A stretch of 64,000 nucleotides of DNA. Source: Streptomyces sp. NBC_01216. GTDB lineage: Bacteria; Actinomycetota; Actinomycetes; Streptomycetales; Streptomycetaceae. The stretch lies in NCBI RefSeq assembly GCF_035994945.1, contig NZ_CP108677.1:1488001-1552000 (forward strand). The letters are read 5' to 3'. The number at the start of each line of letters is the position of its first letter. Position 1 is the stretch's first letter. The position numbers and the translations under genes are program-made. This document shows positions 1 through 7,451 of the stretch, in pieces. A model generated the notes under the pieces. The model did no database searches and had not been told where the DNA came from. It worked only from the letters and a program-made list of their open reading frames with translations.

Positions 1-75
1 GCCTTCCTTGCAGGACCGGAGGCAGCGTACGTCACAGGCGCCGAGTTCGCCGTGGACGGCGGGCACGCCGCGTAG
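1..75 (+). CDS. C-terminal end of a short-chain dehydrogenase/reductase (partial)
   Basis: The window opens inside a reading frame that runs to a TAG at 73-75. The 24 visible residues contain YVTGAEFAVDGG, which matches the conserved C-terminal signature of classical SDR oxidoreductases (Y-[VI]-T-G-x-x-[ILF]-x-V-D-G-G). SDRs are NAD(P)-dependent, soluble, Rossmann-fold enzymes. The cofactor site and the catalytic Tyr/Lys lie outside the window, so the substrate cannot be inferred. It is separated by more than 600 bases from the next recognisable gene and probably does not belong to the biosynthetic clusters that follow. Confidence 0.8.
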   Translation, partial: AFLAGPEAAYVTGAEFAVDGGHAA

Positions 76-711
76 CCCTCCGGCCGGTCGTCGTCGAGCT
101 GGACCCAGACGTCCCCGATTCACCACCGCGGCATCCGGGCGGTGCCGTCGACCAGTGGCACCATCCACTCACATGGCCCTGATCCACGGGCACCCTTGCC
201 GTGAGTTTGCCGAAGCCGCCCAGGCCCCACTCGATGTCACCCGGGTCGAGCCCGCACGTCTCGCTGACCGCGGGCCGACTTGGGACATCCGGACCGTCAG
301 GTGAACTTGCGGCGGGGGCCGGCTCGCCGCCCCAGCCAGTGAACAGCGTCCCGACTCCCCGGTCACCAAGTCCGACCCGACGGGCCTGCGCCCCGACGGC
401 CCGGTCGGCGGCAACGGAGTCGCGGACTACTACTGAGCCAAGGCCGCGGCATGACCACCGGCTACTACACCAAGACCGAGGACAGGACACCTCCCGGCAC
501 CACCAGCGTCGCTTGTGCCACACGAACTCCAGGCGGCGCTCTCCGTACGGGAGATCACGCGGCCGGGTGGTCGCCGCCCCCTTCACCCGGGCCGCGAACA
601 CCCCCGGCGCGGACCGGTCCCGGCGTCCCGACGGTCTCCCCCTCCGTCGGCGCGCGTCGAGCACCGCGAACACCCGGGGCCACGGCGCACCGGGCCTCGG
701 AAGCCCCGGCG
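76..711. other. No intact gene recognised; possible decayed coding remnants
   Basis: This 636-base stretch has several open frames but none with a plausible start, ribosome binding site and family signature. One + strand frame ending at the TGA near 434-436 has strongly GC-biased third positions over about 40 codons (ending GGNGVADYY) but is opened by a stop near 302 and has no start codon, so it looks like a remnant. The piece at 172-303 (starting MALIHGH) also looks faintly coding. I see no repeats or RNA genes. The segment separates the chromosomal SDR gene from the first cluster. Confidence 0.35.
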
Positions 712-1719
712 TCAGACCTCCGACGGCTCCGGACGCGCGGCGGACCCGGCGCGCCGGACCGGCTCGACGATCCCCCGAACGGCGAGCAGGTATCCGAGTT
801 CGGCGCGACTGCGGCTGCCCAGGGCTTCCGACGTCCGCTTCACGTGGTTGGCCACCGAGCGCAGGCTGATGCCGAGGCGGCTCGCTATCGCCTTGTCGGG
901 CTCACCGGTCACGAGCATGCGCAGCACGGCGTCGCGAATGCCGTCGGCGAGGATGTCCGTGTGGATGCCGGGCGCCGTGGCCATGGGTTCCGCCCGGCCC
1001 CACTCGTGCTCGAAGGACCTGACGAGGTACCGGACGATGCCGGGGTGGCGGATGGCGAGGGCCTCGGTGCTCCGGTCCCGGACGCTGGGGATGAAGGCGA
1101 TGTTCCGGTCGCAGACGATGAGCCGCTCGAACAGCTCCTCGGCGGTGCGGACTTCGGCACCGGCCTCGGTGATCTGCTCCACGTAGGAGAGCGTGGGGCC
1201 GTGCGAGCGCACGGAGTGCTGGTAGAGCGTGCGCTGATGGACTCCGCGGGCGGCGAGCTTGAGATCGCGCGGGAGCGCTTCGGCCAGCAGCGTGGGGGCC
1301 CTTCCCCCGCCCGGCTGCATGGTGAGGAGTTCGCTGGTGCAGCTGCCGACGGCCTGTTCCAGAGCCGTGCTGATCACGTCGGTCCCGATCAGACGGCGGA
1401 CCAGGGCGTCCCCCTGGAGCGCTTCCAGGTAGACGCCCTCCAGACGGGAGATCGAGACCCGCATGGCCGCCAGCCGGTGCTGCTCGTCGAGGATCGTGCG
1501 CTCGATCGGCCGGGTGAGGCCGAACAGGGCCACGTCCGGCGGGACCGGGACGAGTTCACCGGTCTCGGGAGAGGTGCGCAGTAGGCCCAACTGCACGATG
1601 CAGAGGGGCACGGCACCCGATGTGTAGCCCTTCTGGAGAGTCTCCCGGTACACGTTCACGCCAAGGTCACACACCTCCATGTGTCCGCTTGCTGATCTCT
1701 TGTCGCCATTTCTGCACAT
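712..1719 (-). CDS. LuxR-family (HTH) transcriptional regulator
   Basis: A 335-residue protein with a C-terminal LuxR-type DNA-binding domain at about residues 250-315. The tetrahelical HTH pattern is visible as MLVTGEPDKAIASRLGIS followed by RSVANHVKRTSEALGSRSR. The N-terminal 240 residues have no receiver, PAS or ATP-binding motif that I can see and presumably sense a ligand. The ATG at 1719 is preceded (on the complementary strand) by AAGGGG at a good distance; a second Met at 1680 has a weaker site. The gene is divergent from the small exported peptide at 1888, which suggests it controls that promoter and perhaps senses the peptide (inference). It may also regulate the following biosynthetic run. 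Confidence 0.85.
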   Translation of the reverse strand: MCRNGDKRSASGHMEVCDLGVNVYRETLQKGYTSGAVPLCIVQLGLLRTSPETGELVPVPPDVALFGLTRPIERTILDEQHRLAAMRVSISRLEGVYLEALQGDALVRRLIGTDVISTALEQAVGSCTSELLTMQPGGGRAPTLLAEALPRDLKLAARGVHQRTLYQHSVRSHGPTLSYVEQITEAGAEVRTAEELFERLIVCDRNIAFIPSVRDRSTEALAIRHPGIVRYLVRSFEHEWGRAEPMATAPGIHTDILADGIRDAVLRMLVTGEPDKAIASRLGISLRSVANHVKRTSEALGSRSRAELGYLLAVRGIVEPVRRAGSAARPEPSEV

Positions 1720-1887
1720 AAAATCCCCTTACATCTTCGTGCACTGCATCTAGATTTTGCCGGAATTCGTTGCTTGCCACGAGACGGGGGTGGAAGTCTC
1801 AAGCCGTGCCCCAAGAGCCGCCTTTTTTGGGGGCATAGCAGGAAAACTCCACCATTTCCGTAACGCCAACTTGCCGATGGTTGAAAA
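1720..1887. promoter_or_regulatory. Divergent promoter region between luxR-type gene and small peptide, with a hairpin
   Basis: This 168-base gap separates the divergent regulator and peptide genes, so both promoters must lie here. An imperfect inverted repeat occupies 1807-1835: TGCCCCAA pairs with TTGGGGGCA, with one extra G, around an A/T-richer loop containing six T residues. It could be an operator for the regulator or a leader hairpin. No convincing -35/-10 pair was identified by eye, and the peptide ATG at 1888 has no good Shine-Dalgarno sequence, so a leaderless or short-leader transcript is possible. Confidence 0.4.
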
Positions 1888-2019
1888 ATGCGACGAGTAA
1901 CAGGATTCACCGCTGTTCTGCTTCTGGCTCTGCTCGGTACCGGCATCGCCGGGGCGACCGCGGGCGGCCCCGCTTCCCGTGCGGCGTCCGCCCCGTTCAA
2001 GGACTCCGCCTGGGGCTGA
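1888..2019 (+). CDS. Small exported peptide ending DSAWG (possible signalling peptide)
   Basis: A 43-residue ORF: Arg-Arg start, hydrophobic core (FTAVLLLALLGTGIAGAT), an Ala-rich region with plausible signal-peptidase sites, and a short mature tail of roughly 9-12 residues ending APFKDSAWG. Third codon positions are G/C rich and the gene sits exactly divergent from the LuxR-type regulator. There is no Cys, so a disulfide or lanthionine product is excluded. The architecture (Sec signal plus a short C-terminal peptide beside a regulator) is what a secreted autoinducing peptide would look like, but that function is inference. It ends 54 bases before the SDR gene and may be co-transcribed with it. 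The weak ribosome binding site lowers confidence slightly. Confidence 0.6.
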   Translation: MRRVTGFTAVLLLALLGTGIAGATAGGPASRAASAPFKDSAWG

Positions 2020-2073
2020 GGCCCCGCCGACCCACGTTCCCTCCTCTCCGTTCAACCCCTCAGAAGGAATGCG

Positions 2074-2826
2074 ATGACCCGCACAGCTGTGGTCACCGGT
2101 GCCGGCAGCGGTATCGGCAAGGCCACCGCGCGACGGCTGGCCAAGGAGGGCTACCAGGTCGTCCTGGTAGCCCGGCGAGCCGATCGGCTGGCCGAACTGG
2201 CCGACGAGATCGGCGGCGTCCCGGTGGCCTGCGACATCACCGACCCGGAGGCGGTGCGGGCCGCGTTCGCGCCCCTGGACCGCTGTGACCTGCTGGTGAA
2301 CAACGCGGGCGGCGCGCTCGGGGCCGAGGCTGTGGCCGATGCCACCGGGGACGCCTGGCAGTGGATGTTCTCCGTGAACGTGCTGGGCACCCTGCACGTG
2401 ACACGGACACTGCTGCCGCTGCTCCGGGCTTCGGCCGAAGGCGCGACGATCGTGACCATCACGTCGACGGCCGCGTTCGTGAACTACGAGGGCGGTGCCG
2501 GCTACAGCGCCGCGAAGCACGCCGAGCACGCGCTCAGCGAGACGCTGCGTCTCGAACTCTGCGGCACTCCGGTGCGGGTCGTCGAGATCGCGCCCGGCAT
2601 GGTGCGGACCGAGGAGTTCGCGCTCAACCGCTTCGAGGGCGACGCCGAGAAGGCCGCCGCCGTCTACGCCGGTGTGGACCGGCCGCTGCGCGCCGAGGAC
2701 GTCGCCGAGTGCGTGGCGCTCACGGTGGCGCTGCCGCCGCACGTCAACGTCGACCACCTGGTGGTACGCCCCGTGGCCCAGGCCGCCCAGCACAAGACGC
2801 ACCGGGGAGCGGTCTTCCCCGTCTGA
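2074..2826 (+). CDS. Short-chain dehydrogenase/reductase (classical SDR)
   Basis: A complete 250-residue classical SDR. The cofactor motif TGAGSGIG is at residues 8-15, NNAG at 76-79, and the catalytic Ser131, Tyr144 and Lys148 (YSAAK) are all present; Arg34-Arg35 after the second strand is compatible with NADP(H). The family oxidises or reduces a hydroxyl/carbonyl on small soluble substrates. The start at 2074 is preceded by AGAAGGAA. It follows the DSAWG peptide by 54 bases and is separated from the next gene by a strong hairpin, so it probably belongs to the peptide/regulator transcription unit rather than the ATP-grasp run. The substrate is unknown. Confidence 0.88.
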   Translation: MTRTAVVTGAGSGIGKATARRLAKEGYQVVLVARRADRLAELADEIGGVPVACDITDPEAVRAAFAPLDRCDLLVNNAGGALGAEAVADATGDAWQWMFSVNVLGTLHVTRTLLPLLRASAEGATIVTITSTAAFVNYEGGAGYSAAKHAEHALSETLRLELCGTPVRVVEIAPGMVRTEEFALNRFEGDAEKAAAVYAGVDRPLRAEDVAECVALTVALPPHVNVDHLVVRPVAQAAQHKTHRGAVFPV

Positions 2827-2832
2827 AGCCGC

Positions 2833-2867
2833 CGGCCGGCGCCGGGGCCGCACCCCCGCGCCGGCCG
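2833..2867 (+). terminator. Strong GC hairpin after the SDR gene
   Basis: A 10-bp perfect stem (CGGCCGGCGC at 2833-2842 with GCGCCGGCCG at 2858-2867) begins 7 bases after the SDR stop codon. There is no T-tract, as is usual for Streptomyces terminators. It separates the regulator/peptide/SDR unit from the basic peptide gene at 2940, implying that the latter has its own promoter or depends on read-through. Confidence 0.6.
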
Positions 2868-2939
2868 CCGCGCGACCGGGGCCGGGCCCGGCTCCGGAGC
2901 CGCTTACCACCGGAACCACGAAAGGAAGTGTGCCGAGCC

Positions 2940-3026
2940 ATGTCCTTGTGGCGAAAATTCATGGAGAAATTCTTCGGGCGCAAGCGCCGAAAGAAGAATG
3001 ACGCGTCCATATACCCCATGTTCTGA
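2940..3026 (+). CDS. 28-residue basic peptide, candidate RiPP precursor or scaffold peptide
   Basis: The ORF starts at ATG 2940 with AAAGGAAG 11 bases upstream and encodes 28 residues. The N-terminal half is an amphipathic, aromatic/basic segment (LWRKFMEKFFG), followed by the very basic RKRRKKND and a hydrophobic tail ASIYPMF. Base composition is clearly lower in GC than its neighbours, as is common for precursor peptides in Streptomyces. It stands 71 bases before the di-iron oxidase gene that heads a run of modifying enzymes and peptide-bond-forming ATP-grasp ligases. The obvious reading is leader (1-21) plus core/tail (22-28), or a scaffold to which an amino acid is ligated, but neither is proven. 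There is no Cys. A non-functional small ORF cannot be excluded. Confidence 0.65.
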   Translation: MSLWRKFMEKFFGRKRRKKNDASIYPMF

Positions 3027-3097
3027 CCGTTTCCTTCGGGGCGACGGAATGCACCGGCGACGACCGGGCCGACATTCTCAGTAAAGGAAGCAAGAAG

Positions 3098-5308
3098 GTG
3101 CACGCCACCTCACCCACTGCTCGCGCCGTATTCACCCGGGCTTCCGACCCCGAGTGCATGTGGCCGGGCGGTGCCCTCCTGGACGAAGTACGCGCTGAAC
3201 TCGCCCGGCCCGCTCCACGATGCGGGCCGCTCGACGACCTGGACGAACTGCGGGCCCACGCCTCCCGGTGGGCCGCCGAGGAGACCGACCGCTTCACCAC
3301 CCTCCGGGACGCCTCCCTCGCCTGCGGCGACGGCGGGGAGGTGGTGCGACGGACGGTGCTGTCCTGCGCCCCGCTCGCGCTGCTCTCCGGCGCCTGGCTG
3401 CAGTGGCTCAGCGCCCCGGGCAACGCCGAGACCCTGGCGTCGCTGCGCGCGCTGAGCCTGTACGCCTCCGATGTCGGGGCGAGCCACCCGCACGCCTCGC
3501 GCGGCTCCGCCTACCTCACCCTGCTGCGACGCCTCCGACTGGCCGAGTACGCCGTTCCGGCGACCCGGCTGACCCAGGACACCCGCATCGAGGAGGACGC
3601 GTTCTTCGTGCCCTCCGTGCTGCTCGCGATGGGTCGGCGGCCGGAGGACTTCCATCCCGAGATCCTCGGGGCCGATCTCTGCCTGCGCAGCGTCGGCCTG
3701 CTGCCGGCGCTCACCCTGGTCCGGCGGGCTCACCCGCACCTGGCCGACTGGGAGTCGCTCGACCCGGGCACCGCCCGCGAACCGGCCGGCCCCACCGGCA
3801 CCGAGCAGGCCCTCGCCGCCGTGGCCGCCCTGGAAGCGGCGGACGGCGGGGCGACCGCCCGAGTGGCCGTCGGGTTCCGCTGGGCGCTGGGCGCCCTCCA
3901 GAGCTGGGGCGAGACGCTGTACGCCCGCCTGGAGGCCAGCCTCGACCCCGCGTACGGGATGGCCGAACTGATGCGCCTACGGGCCCGCGAGGGTGCCGTC
4001 TACCACCACGACTTCCCCATGGAGGGCAGGCCGCTGTCGCAGTGGCTCACGGAATGCCGCACCGACGCGGGCCCCTTCCTGGACGCCCTGGCGCGCAGCC
4101 GGATGGTCAAACCCGGCCGTTCCGAGGCGAGTTCGCTGGTGGGCGGACTGGTCGGCGAGCGGGGCCCGATGTTCCGGGTCTTCGCGGAGGAGGACCTGGC
4201 GGTCATCCGCCGCTGGATCGACTCACTGCCCCCGCGCACGGCCACCCCCGCGGCCGGAACCGGCACCGCCGCCCCCACGGGCGCCACCACCGGTGACGGG
4301 CTCGCCAAAGCCGGCTCCGCCGAAGCCGCCACCGCCGGAGTGCCGTCCGCACCGTCCGCGCCGTCCGCACCGGCCCTGCCGTCGCTGCTGGCCCACCCGG
4401 CGGCGGATCCGTCGCCCCGGGACATCCGCGAGGCGTACTGGCTGCTCCAGCGACGCGCGGCCACCCCCGCCGTGCACGAGTGGGCGAGAAACTACGTCCA
4501 CGGCTGGCTGGCCCGGTCCGGGCACGGCATGGACCGCGAGGACCTGCAGCTGCCCGGGGCCTGGCCGGCCGAGGGGCTCCGGCCCTGGCTGTCCGCCCAG
4601 CACGACCGGCACGGCGCGGAGTTCGAGGACGGCCGCGAGGTGCCCGTGCCGTCCCGGGACGAACTGATCGACTCCACCGTGCAACTGGCCCCGCTGACCC
4701 TGATAGACGGCGCCTGGCTGCAGGGCTTCACCGGCTACGAGGAGGCATCGTCCGACATCGGCTTCTCGCTGTTCGAGACCTACTGGGACGAGCTCGGCAA
4801 CGGTGAGCAGCGGCTGAACCACCCGATCATCTACCGTCAGGTGCTGGCGGAGATGGGGGTCGACGTACCGCCCACCGGCTCCCGGGAGTTCTCCCGGTGG
4901 CCGGGCTTCCAGGAGTCGTCCTTCGAACTGCCCGTGTACTGGCTCGCGATCGGCCGGTTCCCGCGCACGTTCCTGCCGGAGGTCCTCGGTCTGAACCTGG
5001 CGATGGAGCTGTCCGGGGTCGGCGGTTCGTACCGCAGGGCTCGGATGGCGCTCAAGGCACACGGGTTCAGCACACGGTTCGTCGACATCCACAACACCAT
5101 CGACAACGTCTCCACCGGGCATTCCGCCTGGGCCGCGGATGCCGTCGACACCCACATGGCCACGGTCCCGTCCCCTCGGGCGGCCGAGGTGTGGGCACGC
5201 GTACGCACCGGCTACCGGTCCCTCACCCCGCCCTCCGGGTTCCGTGCCCGGCAGGCCCAGCGGCGGGCCCGGAACGCCGCCGCCACCGACCGACGCATCA
5301 CGCGTTAA
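3098..5308 (+). CDS. Haem-oxygenase-like di-iron oxidase (iron-containing redox enzyme family), internally duplicated
   Basis: A 736-residue protein starting at GTG 3098 (AAAGGAAG upstream). The C-terminal half (about 431-736) carries the pattern of haem-oxygenase-like di-iron proteins: E560/E565 with ELGNG and H575, E610, then H665-x3-D669 and H675, which are likely iron ligands. The N-terminal half (about 80-350) repeats the same blocks: LLSGAWLQWL versus LIDGAWLQGF, and LAMGRRPEDFHPEILG versus LAIGRFPRTFLPEVLG, but with poorer ligand conservation. The halves are joined by an Ala/Pro/Thr/Ser-rich linker (378-430). Known members hydroxylate amines to hydroxylamine, nitro or N-N products, or cleave C-C bonds. 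It follows the 28-residue peptide and ends 12 bases before the carbamoyltransferase, so it likely acts early in the same pathway. The exact reaction is unknown. Confidence 0.75.
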   Translation: MHATSPTARAVFTRASDPECMWPGGALLDEVRAELARPAPRCGPLDDLDELRAHASRWAAEETDRFTTLRDASLACGDGGEVVRRTVLSCAPLALLSGAWLQWLSAPGNAETLASLRALSLYASDVGASHPHASRGSAYLTLLRRLRLAEYAVPATRLTQDTRIEEDAFFVPSVLLAMGRRPEDFHPEILGADLCLRSVGLLPALTLVRRAHPHLADWESLDPGTAREPAGPTGTEQALAAVAALEAADGGATARVAVGFRWALGALQSWGETLYARLEASLDPAYGMAELMRLRAREGAVYHHDFPMEGRPLSQWLTECRTDAGPFLDALARSRMVKPGRSEASSLVGGLVGERGPMFRVFAEEDLAVIRRWIDSLPPRTATPAAGTGTAAPTGATTGDGLAKAGSAEAATAGVPSAPSAPSAPALPSLLAHPAADPSPRDIREAYWLLQRRAATPAVHEWARNYVHGWLARSGHGMDREDLQLPGAWPAEGLRPWLSAQHDRHGAEFEDGREVPVPSRDELIDSTVQLAPLTLIDGAWLQGFTGYEEASSDIGFSLFETYWDELGNGEQRLNHPIIYRQVLAEMGVDVPPTGSREFSRWPGFQESSFELPVYWLAIGRFPRTFLPEVLGLNLAMELSGVGGSYRRARMALKAHGFSTRFVDIHNTIDNVSTGHSAWAADAVDTHMATVPSPRAAEVWARVRTGYRSLTPPSGFRARQAQRRARNAAATDRRITR

Positions 5309-5320
5309 GGAGCTTTCCGT

Positions 5321-7162
5321 ATGCCCGATCTGGTTCTGGGCCTCTCCGCCTACTACCACGACAGCGCCGCGGCTCTGGTCGCGGACGGCGCCCCGCTGGC
5401 GGCGGCGCAAGAGGAACGATTCAGCCGGCGTCGTCACGACTCCGGGTTCCCCGCCCGGGCCGTCGCGTACTGCCTGGAGGAGGCGGGCGCCACCCTCGAC
5501 GACGTCTCCGCCGTCGCCTACTACGAGGACCCGGCGCTGAAGTTCCGCCGGGTGCTCTCCACCTTCACGGCGGCCGCTCCCCGCGCCTACGGGTCCTACG
5601 CCCGGACCCTGCCGGACTGGCTGTCGTGGAAGCGGGACGCGACCTCCGAGGTGCGCCACCGGCTGGAGGAGCTCGGACTGGGCCGTGTGCCGGAGATCCA
5701 GGCACGCCGCCACCACGAGTCCCACGCCGCCTCCGCCTTCTTCCCGAGTCCGTACGAGTCCGCGGCCGTCCTGTGCATCGACGGGGTCGGCGAATGGGCC
5801 ACCACGACCCTGTGGCACGGGCGCGGCTCCCGGCTGGATTCGCTGGCCGAGATCCGGTTCCCGCATTCGCTGGGACTGCTGTACTCCGCGTTCACGTATT
5901 TCTGCGGATTCAAGGTGGACTCGGGCGAGTACAAACTGATGGGGCTCGCCCCCTACGGCAAGCCACGCTTCGAGCAGATCATCCGCGAGCGGCTGATCGA
6001 TATCAAGCCCGACGGTTCCTTCCGCCTCGACATGCGCTACTTCGAGTATCTGCGGGGCGAGGTCATGACGGGCCCGGCCCTCGAGAAGCTCTTCGGCGGT
6101 CCGCGCCGTACCCCGGAAGGGCCTTTGACGGAGCGCGAGTTCGACCTCGCCGCGTCGGTGCAGAAGGTCACCGAGGACGTGGTGCTCCGGCTCGCCCGCA
6201 CGGCGCGGGAACGCACCGGCGAGTCCCGGCTCTGCCTGGCCGGCGGGGTGGCGCTCAACTGCGTGGCGAACGGCAGGGTCATCCAGGAGGGCGTCTTCGA
6301 CGAGGTGTGGATCCAGCCCGCCGCCGGCGACGCGGGCGGCGCGCTGGGCGCCGCGCTCGCCGTCGCCCACGAGGCCGGGGCGGAGCGGTCGCATCTCGGC
6401 AGCGGGCACGACGGCATGCGGGGGTCGCTGCTGGGCCCGGCGTTCGACGACGACGAGATCGCCGCCTTCCTGGAGCGGGAGGGCATCCCGCACGAACGGC
6501 TCACGCCCGGGCGGCTGGCCGAGCGGGTCGCCGAGGTCCTCGCGGACGAGAAGATCGTCGGCTGGTTCCAGGGACGCATGGAGTTCGGGCCCCGCGCGCT
6601 GGGCGCGCGGTCGATCCTGGGCGACCCGAGGTCCCCGCGGATGCAGTCCGCGATGAACCTGAAGATCAAGTTCCGTGAGTCCTTCCGGCCCTTCGCCCCC
6701 TCCGTCCTGGACACCGACGCGAAGGACTACTTCGACCTGCCGCAGGAAAGTCCCTACATGCTGGTCGTCGCGCCGGTGGCGCAGGCCCAGCGCATCGCGG
6801 ACGCGGAGACCCAGGCCGCCGGGGCGACCGGACTGGATCTGCTGAAGGTCACCCGGTCCACCATTCCGGCCGTGACGCACGTGGACAGTTCCGCCCGGGT
6901 GCAGACGGTCTCGGAGCACAACAACGCCCCGTACCACCGGCTGCTGGAGGCGTTCAAGGACGCCACCGGCTGCGCCGTCCTGGTCAACACGTCCTTCAAC
7001 GTGCGGGGCGAACCGATCGTCAACACGCCGGCCGACGCCTACACCTGCTTCATGCGCACCGACATCGACCACCTGGCCATGGGCTCGTTCCTGCTGAGCA
7101 AGAGCGAGCAGCCGCAGTGGCGGGAGGCCGGCGACTGGCGCGAGGAGATCCCCCTCGACTGA
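5321..7162 (+). CDS. O-carbamoyltransferase (NodU/CmcH/TobZ family)
   Basis: A 613-residue enzyme with AAGGAG before ATG 5321. The N-terminal Kae1-like domain shows GLSAYYHDSAAAL, the metal/ATP-binding HHESHAASAFF and CIDGVGEW. The C-terminal YrdC-like portion includes EFGPRALGARSILGDPR and NTSFNVRGEPIV, all hallmarks of the family. These enzymes use carbamoyl phosphate and ATP to form carbamoyl-adenylate and transfer the carbamoyl group to a hydroxyl of an antibiotic or amino acid. Length matches the family (about 570-680). The gene lies 12 bases after the di-iron oxidase and before a 2-oxoglutarate oxygenase, so a hydroxyl installed by one of these could be the acceptor (inference). Confidence 0.9.
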   Translation: MPDLVLGLSAYYHDSAAALVADGAPLAAAQEERFSRRRHDSGFPARAVAYCLEEAGATLDDVSAVAYYEDPALKFRRVLSTFTAAAPRAYGSYARTLPDWLSWKRDATSEVRHRLEELGLGRVPEIQARRHHESHAASAFFPSPYESAAVLCIDGVGEWATTTLWHGRGSRLDSLAEIRFPHSLGLLYSAFTYFCGFKVDSGEYKLMGLAPYGKPRFEQIIRERLIDIKPDGSFRLDMRYFEYLRGEVMTGPALEKLFGGPRRTPEGPLTEREFDLAASVQKVTEDVVLRLARTARERTGESRLCLAGGVALNCVANGRVIQEGVFDEVWIQPAAGDAGGALGAALAVAHEAGAERSHLGSGHDGMRGSLLGPAFDDDEIAAFLEREGIPHERLTPGRLAERVAEVLADEKIVGWFQGRMEFGPRALGARSILGDPRSPRMQSAMNLKIKFRESFRPFAPSVLDTDAKDYFDLPQESPYMLVVAPVAQAQRIADAETQAAGATGLDLLKVTRSTIPAVTHVDSSARVQTVSEHNNAPYHRLLEAFKDATGCAVLVNTSFNVRGEPIVNTPADAYTCFMRTDIDHLAMGSFLLSKSEQPQWREAGDWREEIPLD

Positions 7163-7269
7163 CGGGCGACCTCTGACCGGCCGGGACCACCCGGCGGGCT
7201 CAGAGCCTCCCCGCCCCTTCGCCCCCCGGGGGGGCCATGTCGCAACGCACGCCCGAAGAGACGGACCCC

Positions 7270-7413
7270 ATGAAGAGACTCCTGCTTTTCCTCGCCTACT
7301 TCCTGATCGTCACGCCGGTCGGTATCGCCCAGCGTCTGCTGGGCGACCCCATGACACGCCGTGTCCGACGGGACGCGGACTCCTACTGGACGGCCGCTCC
7401 GGTCCGTAGGTGA
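7270..7413 (+). CDS. Small SxtJ-like membrane protein
   Basis: A 47-residue protein: a single hydrophobic segment (LLLFLAYFLIVTPVGIA, residues 4-20) followed by RLLGDPMTRR and a terminal DADSYW block. The order TPxG, RLxGxDP, SYW resembles the C-terminal part of the SxtJ-type membrane proteins that commonly follow carbamoyltransferase genes, which is also its position here. It might anchor or assist the carbamoyltransferase, but no function is established. An in-frame ATG at 7237 behind a G-rich tract would give 58 residues. The ORF is too short for most gene callers, yet its sequence and position make it credible. Confidence 0.65.
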   Translation: MKRLLLFLAYFLIVTPVGIAQRLLGDPMTRRVRRDADSYWTAAPVRR

Positions 7414-7451
7414 GCCGTCGACACCGACCTCGACCCGAGCGGAATGACACC

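Noticed and set aside
1715..1732. GCACATAAAATCCCC resembling the GGTGGCACAAAATCC element
   Set aside because: Here the sequence is the complement of the LuxR-gene Shine-Dalgarno (AAGGGG) and start codon, so the similarity is probably coincidental.
4223..7072. 949-codon minus-strand open frame
   Set aside because: It is antisense to the di-iron oxidase and carbamoyltransferase genes, which have clear motifs and ribosome binding sites.
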